64,000 nt of DNA from Colwellia sp. PAMC 20917 (lineage in GTDB: Bacteria; Pseudomonadota; Gammaproteobacteria; Enterobacterales; Alteromonadaceae), in assembly GCF_001767295.1 (NCBI RefSeq), contig NZ_CP014944.1, positions 992,001 to 1,056,000 on the forward strand, in the 5' to 3' direction. Of this stretch, positions 60,247 through 64,000 are shown in pieces. The position numbers and the translations under genes were made by a program. Each line of letters starts with the position of its first letter. The first letter of the stretch is position 1. A model generated the notes under the pieces. It was not told the origin of the DNA and made no database searches. It saw nothing but the letters and a program-made list of their open reading frames with translations.

Positions 60247-60363
60247 ATGAACAATAAAATTAGACGACAAGTACAAAGTACCCATAGAAAAAGACAGTTA
60301 CAACGACAAAAGCAGAAGATAAGCACCCGTCGCTTGGGACATTTCCTAATAGAAAACCAATAG
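60247..60363 (+). CDS. small basic protein, 38 residues
   Basis: A short gene with strong expression signals: AAGGAGAGG directly upstream of the ATG, a perfect TATAAT further up, and a hairpin terminator overlapping its stop codon. The product is extremely basic and Gln-rich (RRQVQSTHRKRQLQRQKQK), ending in LGHFLIENQ. No hydrophobic segment. Composition suggests binding to nucleic acid or the ribosome, but this is inference; the family is not recognised. It lies between mltF and the convergent AhpD-like gene. Confidence 0.7.
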   Translation: MNNKIRRQVQSTHRKRQLQRQKQKISTRRLGHFLIENQ

Positions 60364-60381
60364 AAAATCACTATTGGTTTT
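60353..60381. terminator. hairpin terminator of the small basic gene
   Basis: AAAACCAATAG (60353-60363) and CTATTGGTTTT (60371-60381) are perfect arms; the stop codon is inside the left arm. It can also serve the convergent AhpD-like gene. Confidence 0.7.
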
Positions 60382-60392
60382 CACCAATAACC

Positions 60393-60983
60393 TTAAGTAT
60401 GTTTACCTTGAGTCCATGTTGACTCGTTCAATAGCCGATTACCTGCATCAACAGCCCCTGTTTCCATGGTTGTCCCCATAGAGTCATTCCAACGATTTAA
60501 AAAGCCAAATAAAGATATAACGCTAAGGATTTCAATAATTTCACCGTTATCCCAGTATTTATGTAGTTCGCCAGATATACTATCGTCAACAGCATTAGGT
60601 ACACTTGAAGCCGCAAGCGCAAATTCAAACGCTGCTTTCTCCGCTTTACTGTAGCTATCACTGGTTCGAAAAGACCAAATATCAGCTAATCTTTGGTCAG
60701 TTCCACCATAGCGCTCTGCCGCTAAAATTGTATGTGCCTCGCAATATCGACAACCTGTATTAGCACTGGTTATATAGCCCACCAAACGCTTTTGTTCAGC
60801 GGTTACTCTACCTTCATTTGCCATTACAGCAATATTTAAACTAATAAATGCCTTAGCTATAGCTGGTCGCCGTTGCATGGTCAGCACACTATTCGGACAA
60901 AAACCTAACGTTTCATTAAAGAAACGGGCAAGCTCAGCAATGTTTTCATTTTCATCGCCAGCAAGTGGCTCAACTAACGCCAT
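60393..60983 (-). CDS. AhpD/carboxymuconolactone decarboxylase-like protein
   Basis: 196 residues from ATG 60983, chosen because GGAGA lies just upstream; a TTG at 60995 would overlap that box. The alkylhydroperoxidase-like core has the redox CxxC followed by His in CRYCEAHTILAAERYG, and an all-helical pattern. Such proteins act in peroxide or electrophile defence, though the substrate is unknown. The same 18-bp palindrome-bearing sequence that precedes the nitroreductase lies 57 bp upstream, suggesting shared MarR control. Confidence 0.88.
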   Translation of the reverse strand: MALVEPLAGDENENIAELARFFNETLGFCPNSVLTMQRRPAIAKAFISLNIAVMANEGRVTAEQKRLVGYITSANTGCRYCEAHTILAAERYGGTDQRLADIWSFRTSDSYSKAEKAAFEFALAASSVPNAVDDSISGELHKYWDNGEIIEILSVISLFGFLNRWNDSMGTTMETGAVDAGNRLLNESTWTQGKHT

Positions 60984-61464
60984 AACTATCTCCAAGTTGT
61001 AAACTAACCGTTAAATATACATTAGTACAAACTCATGATATTGCAAGTGCAACATCATCAACTTATTTAGCTGATAGGAAAGTATCAAATAATAAGGCGT
61101 TATACGCCATGGAAACGGCGGTGAGATCCAGCAAAATTGACTTTAGCGATAATAAAGTTAACGCGTTCGTTGTTAAGCAGCGAAAAACTACAGAGCAGGC
61201 TAAATCTACCCGTGTTACTCATCATCTAGCGGATAATTAATAGGCTCAACGCCAGTAATAATTTATTTTTATCGACAAAAAATGCCATTTTTTGCTTTTA
61301 AATTAAGCTTATGTCAATGTAGATGTAACAAATTGTTGCTGTTGGTACCATTGATAGTGCAGTATGATGATATAAATTTGTCTACAATCCACTTCTAGGC
61401 AAATAAAGTTACCGTAATATCAGGATCTCGATTCATTAATTAGCTGATGCATGGAAGAAAGAGA
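60984..61464. other. divergent intergenic region with MarR-type site
   Basis: 481 bp between the AhpD-like gene (-) and a solute-binding protein (+). The palindrome at 61041-61052 is the only clear element. Short frames here are not supported. Confidence 0.5.
61041..61052. promoter_or_regulatory. predicted MarR operator upstream of AhpD-like gene
   Basis: TTGCAAGTGCAA within GATATTGCAAGTGCAACA, identical over 18 bp to the site at 53213-53224 and at nearly the same distance from its gene. Confidence 0.6.
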
Positions 61465-62235
61465 ATGAAAAAATATATACTCTTAGTTCTATTATTGATT
61501 GTAAATAGTCCTGCTCACACTGCTCCTTCAAGAGATTATGCGGTTGGTTGGGAGTTATGGTATCCCTATCAATATCACAATAAAAAACAAGAACTTGTTG
61601 GTTTAGATTTCGATATTTTCAATGCGATTATTAAAGAAACTAATTTCAAGGTAACCTTCACTGAACTGCCTTGGAAAAGACATTTACAATACATAAAAAC
61701 AGGCAAAATGGATATGGCGATGGGTGCATCCTATACGCTTGAACGAGAAGAAAACGCCTATTTTTCTCTACCTTATCGTCTTGAGAAAGTTAATCTTTTT
61801 GTCAAAAAAGGCATGGCTGATAAAATTAAGCTCGAGACATTAGCTGATCTGGCTAATTCTAATTATATGATTGGTGTTGAAGGGGGATATTTTTATGGTG
61901 AGGAATTTCAAAAACTTATTACAACCAAAGACTTTCAAAGCCATATTAATAACGTTATCGACCTAGAGCAAAATGTAGCACTATTGCTAAAAGGTCACAT
62001 CGACGGATTTTTGGTCGACCCTGTAACGATGAAAGTTTTCTCTGAAAAATACTTTTTGCAAGATGAGTTTGAGATGCACTCATTAAAAATATACCAAGAT
62101 AATATTCATATTATGTTAAGCCGTGAATCCTGTACTATTGAAACCCTTAATCTTATTAATAAAGCCATTACCAAATTAAAACAAAGTGGCGAAATTGCTA
62201 AAATAATTAACCGCTGGACAGCAAACAATCAGTAA
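61465..62235 (+). CDS. periplasmic solute-binding protein, family 3 type
   Basis: 256 residues from ATG 61465, preceded by GGAAGAAAGAG; an ATG at 61447 would precede that box. Sec signal peptide ending near AHTA. Binding-protein features: WYPYQYHNKKQELVGLDFDI, ELPWKRHLQYIKTGKMDMAM and ASYTLEREENAYFS. No transporter genes adjoin it. Same broad family as the protein at 35845-36582. Confidence 0.83.
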   Translation: MKKYILLVLLLIVNSPAHTAPSRDYAVGWELWYPYQYHNKKQELVGLDFDIFNAIIKETNFKVTFTELPWKRHLQYIKTGKMDMAMGASYTLEREENAYFSLPYRLEKVNLFVKKGMADKIKLETLADLANSNYMIGVEGGYFYGEEFQKLITTKDFQSHINNVIDLEQNVALLLKGHIDGFLVDPVTMKVFSEKYFLQDEFEMHSLKIYQDNIHIMLSRESCTIETLNLINKAITKLKQSGEIAKIINRWTANNQ

Positions 62236-62295
62236 TTAACACATTATTGTATTTCGTAAATCATCTAATTTAAAAAGTAACATCCCTTTTAAAAC

Positions 62296-62340
62296 AAAAA
62301 ACCTCAATAACAATGTGTTATTGAGGTGTCATTTTTTTTA
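62296..62340. terminator. bidirectional terminator before cysS 3' end
   Basis: AAAAAACCTCAATAACA / TGTTATTGAGGT with an A-run on the left and a long T-run on the right, between convergent genes. Confidence 0.85.
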
Positions 62341-62366
62341 TCAACTGGCTGTTAACCGGCTATAAA

Positions 62367-63752
62367 TTAGCTTTTACGCCAAGTGGTTTTGCCAGCACTG
62401 TCTTCAACGATAATATTCATCGCCGCTAATTTATCTCGAGCTTCATCAGCTAATAACCAGTTTTTACTTGCTCTCGCATCATTACGTTGTTTTATTAACG
62501 CTTCAACTTCAGCGACTTCATCGCTGTCACCTTTTCCTTGTAAAAAACTTGCTGGAGATAGTTGTAATAAACCAATCAATTCTCCCAAACCTTTAAGCGT
62601 TGCAGCTAAATAAGGCGCCTTATCACTACTTTCATTTTTAGCGACATTTAACTCTTTGGCTAAATCAAATAATACCGCTAACGCTTGTGGTGTATTAAAG
62701 TCGTCATTCATTACTTTAATAAATTGAGCAACAAACGAGTCATCCTTATCTAGTGAAAAATCAGCAAGCACCTCAACATCACGCAAAGCCGTGTAAATTC
62801 GTTCTAGAGCAGAACGTGCCTGCTCCAAATTATCTGTAGAATAGTTTAGCTGACTACGATAATGTCCAGAGGTTAAAAAGAACCGAACGGTTTCTGAGTC
62901 ATACTGGCTGAGCACATCACGAATTGTAAAAAAGTTATTGAGTGACTTTGACATTTTTTCTTGGTCAACTTGCACCATACCCGTATGGATCCAATAATTC
63001 ACATAAGGGGAATCAAGCGCACAACAACTCTGTGCTACTTCATTCTCATGGTGTGGAAACTGTAAATCTGAGCCACCACCGTGAATATCAAAATGATGAC
63101 CTAGTTCTTTAGCGCTCATCGCTGAACATTCAATATGCCAACCAGGACGCCCTGCTCCCCAAGGTGATTCCCAACTTGGATCGCCTGGTTTAGCTGACTT
63201 CCACAAAACAAAATCCAGTGGTGACCTTTTACTTTCATCGACTTCTACACGAGAGCCGGCTTGTAATTGCTCTAAATTTTGACCGCTGAGTTTGCCATAG
63301 TCTGCAAAGCTCGACACAGCAAACAACACATCGCCACTAGCGGCGACATAGGCATGCTCTTTTTCGACAAGTGTGACGATCATGGCAATAATTTCGTCCA
63401 TGTGCGTCGTTACTCTTGGTTCTATATCTGGTCGTTCAATATTCAAACTATCAAAGTCTTCATGCATTAATGCAATAGTACGCTCGGTAAGCTCGTCTGG
63501 TGTTTCGTTATTTTCTTGTGCCCGTTTAATTATTTTATCTTCAACATCGGTGATATTACGGACATAATTTACGTCATAACCAGAAAACCTTAGGTATCTA
63601 GCAATGTTGTCAAAGCTAATATAAGTACGTCCATGACCGATATGACATAAATCGTAAACCGTACAACCACACACATACAAACCGACTTTACCTGCTTCAA
63701 TTGGGGTAAAAACTTCCTTCTGGCGGGTCAATGTATTGTATATCTGTAACAT
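62367..63752 (-). CDS. cysS: cysteinyl-tRNA synthetase
   Basis: 461 residues, class I synthetase. Zinc and ATP motifs: [20 protein letters not shown] region with the HIGH box, [18 protein letters not shown], and [10 protein letters not shown]. Loads cysteine on tRNA-Cys. Divergent from ppiB, as in E. coli. Confidence 0.97.
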   Translation of the reverse strand: MLQIYNTLTRQKEVFTPIEAGKVGLYVCGCTVYDLCHIGHGRTYISFDNIARYLRFSGYDVNYVRNITDVEDKIIKRAQENNETPDELTERTIALMHEDFDSLNIERPDIEPRVTTHMDEIIAMIVTLVEKEHAYVAASGDVLFAVSSFADYGKLSGQNLEQLQAGSRVEVDESKRSPLDFVLWKSAKPGDPSWESPWGAGRPGWHIECSAMSAKELGHHFDIHGGGSDLQFPHHENEVAQSCCALDSPYVNYWIHTGMVQVDQEKMSKSLNNFFTIRDVLSQYDSETVRFFLTSGHYRSQLNYSTDNLEQARSALERIYTALRDVEVLADFSLDKDDSFVAQFIKVMNDDFNTPQALAVLFDLAKELNVAKNESSDKAPYLAATLKGLGELIGLLQLSPASFLQGKGDSDEVAEVEALIKQRNDARASKNWLLADEARDKLAAMNIIVEDSAGKTTWRKS

Positions 63753-63942
63753 AAGATTTTCTGGCTCCGATCACGATTAAAATAGGGGTAATTAATAGTT
63801 AATAAAAATTATATCAATTTTCGATAATTGTACCCGAACAAAGCGCTAGGGTCATTATTTACCTACACATTATCCATAAGTTTGCTTTACAGTTCTGTGC
63901 TTTCGTTTACAATTCCCACATCGAAATTGAAGAGTAAATAAA

Positions 63943-64000
63943 ATGATCATTTTAAAAACAAACTTAGGCGATATCAAAATTGAATTAAATTTTGATAAAG
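63943..64000 (+). CDS. ppiB: peptidyl-prolyl isomerase B, 5' end only
   Basis: The first 19 codons (MIILKTNLGDIKIELNFDK) run off the window. This opening is typical of cytoplasmic cyclophilin PpiB, and divergence from cysS is the E. coli arrangement. GAAGAG lies upstream of the ATG. Confidence 0.85.
   Translation, partial: MIILKTNLGDIKIELNFDK

Overview
The window looks like chromosome of a low-GC marine gammaproteobacterium of the Alteromonadales, most like Colwellia or a close relative. This is inferred from gene order, AT-rich intergenic DNA and family content, not from a database search. Most of it is ordinary core genome whose order matches the Escherichia coli neighbourhoods zapA-ssrS / ygfB-pepP-ubiH-ubiI-gcvTHP, rsmE-gshB-yqgE-ruvX, pilT-yggS-proC-yggT-rdgB-hemW, and cysS/ppiB.

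Layout. 1-8 kb: two tandem M14 metallocarboxypeptidase homologues (the first cut by the window edge), a lipoprotein cyclophilin, a zinc alcohol dehydrogenase and an M16 peptidase lipoprotein. 8.5-10.2 kb: a membrane hybrid histidine kinase. 10.3-24.9 kb: an accessory region built on a Tn7-like plan. A 2.37-kb block (REP-associated transposase, SOUL lipoprotein, terminator, transposon-like right end) occurs twice, at 10347-12715 and 22520-24900. Between the copies are a left-end-like array of repeats (12721-12885), a chemoreceptor, two HD-GYP proteins with a response regulator, a possible antitoxin pair, an intact TniQ/TnsD-family gene and a 5'-truncated second one. No tnsA, tnsB or tnsC is present. 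The right end stops 8 bp short of the gcvP stop codon, so the 3' end of gcvP looks like the attachment site, occupied by two elements in tandem.

24.9-40 kb: gcvTHP (glycine cleavage), ubiI and ubiH (ubiquinone hydroxylation), pepP, ygfB, zapA, 6S RNA, an extracellular solute-binding protein, murI, metK with a MetJ-like operator, and trhO. 40.4-46.1 kb: rsmE, gshB, yqgE, ruvX and the twitching ATPase pair pilT/pilU, separated by decayed tandem copies of the pilT 3' end. 46.1-53.2 kb: yggS, proC, yggT, a DUF4426 gene, rdgB, hemW, tadA, a lytic transglycosylase, and a MarR regulator directly downstream of a nitroreductase. 53.5-64 kb: a UspE-like protein, purL, mltF, an unlisted 38-codon basic peptide gene, an AhpD-like protein, a second solute-binding protein, cysS, and the start of ppiB.

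The most rewarding observations are the Tn7-like tandem insertion at gcvP, a perfect TTGCA-N2-TGCAA palindrome placed at nearly the same distance upstream of the nitroreductase and AhpD-like genes (a likely MarR regulon), an apparent ATT start for that MarR gene, the pilT-tail repeats, and the 38-codon gene.
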